Source of the DNA: Burkholderiaceae bacterium
GTDB taxonomy: Bacteria; Pseudomonadota; Gammaproteobacteria; Burkholderiales; Burkholderiaceae_C
Reading direction: 5' to 3'
DNA length: 5,194 nucleotides
Assembly (NCBI GenBank): GCA_017999135.1
Contig: JAGOBT010000277.1
Span: forward strand, 1-5,194
The notes beneath the pieces were generated by a model. It was given only the letters and a program-made list of their open reading frames with translations. It had not been told where the DNA came from and searched no databases. The position numbers and the translations under genes were made by a program. Positions 4,953-5,194 of the stretch are shown here, piece by piece (position 1 is the first letter of the stretch; every line of letters begins with the position of its first letter).

Positions 4953-5194
4953 ATGAAGCGCGCTCAACAAGGTTTCACCCTCATCGAACTGATGATCGTC
5001 GTCGCGATCATCGGCATCCTGGCTGCCGTGGCCCTGCCGGCGTACCAGTCGTACATGAAGAAGGCGGCGTACACCGAAGTCATCGGCGGCGCCGGCAACC
5101 ACAAGAAGGGTGTTGAGATCTGCTACAGCATGAACAATGATCTGGCCGCTTGCGATGCAGGCACGGATCCGGTCCCAGCTGCACTGTCGGGCGG
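4953..5194 (+). CDS. pilA: Type IV major prepilin (PilA-like), N-terminal 80 residues, truncated by window end
   Basis: This encodes a type IV pilin precursor, the subunit assembled into the retractable pilus used for twitching, adhesion and DNA uptake. The N-terminus [29 protein letters not shown] is a textbook class III signal: a 7-residue leader ending in Gly7, cleavage and N-methylation of Phe8 by prepilin peptidase, and the conserved Glu at mature position 5 (residue 12). The hydrophobic helix spans residues 8-29 and is followed by [14 protein letters not shown], the usual start of the globular part. Cys57 and Cys67 are present in the visible part; their disulfide role cannot be judged without the C-terminus. 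The ATG at 4953 has GGAG (4941-4944) 8 nt upstream. The gene has its own sigma-54 promoter, so it is probably transcribed separately from the signalling block. The short leader and single visible copy fit the major pilin PilA, but a pilin-like secretion subunit is not excluded. The frame remains open to the window end. Confidence 0.93.
   Translation, partial: MKRAQQGFTLIELMIVVAIIGILAAVALPAYQSYMKKAAYTEVIGGAGNHKKGVEICYSMNNDLAACDAGTDPVPAALSG

Overview
The window is GC-rich with every gene on the + strand. It looks like chromosomal DNA of a betaproteobacterium, most likely Burkholderiales (Comamonadaceae or a Rubrivivax/Ideonella/Leptothrix-like relative). The basis is the composition and the frame of housekeeping genes (sucD, then a TerC-family gene, then a type IV pilin), an order I recall from that group. 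No mobile element, tRNA, rRNA or CRISPR array is visible. The species assignment is inference.

Layout. Positions 1-147 hold the end of sucD (succinyl-CoA synthetase alpha), including its phospho-histidine, followed by a hairpin terminator. A YjbE-type TerC membrane protein follows (304-1026). Then comes a signalling block: a soluble Hanks-type Ser/Thr kinase (1135-2052), a PP2C phosphatase (2129-2914), an FHA protein (2997-3695) whose C-terminal half resembles a second, degenerate FHA domain, and, after a 293-nt structured gap, a metallo-beta-lactamase-fold protein resembling class II cyclic-nucleotide phosphodiesterases (3989-4762). The window ends inside a type IV prepilin gene (4953-5194, truncated) with a good sigma-54 promoter upstream.

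How the genes may work together. Kinase, PP2C phosphatase and FHA reader form a complete write-erase-read set for protein phosphothreonine. The same three activities accompany type VI secretion loci (PpkA/PppA/Fha), but no secretion gene is visible here. The 76- and 82-nt gaps, common strand and lack of an obvious terminator are compatible with co-transcription. The phosphodiesterase candidate follows, with a CRP-like palindrome (9 of 10 consensus bases) in its upstream gap, and the pilin is next. The testable idea is a locus tying Ser/Thr phosphorylation and cyclic-nucleotide turnover to type IV pili. The domain calls are strong; the functional link is inference from gene order and short sites.
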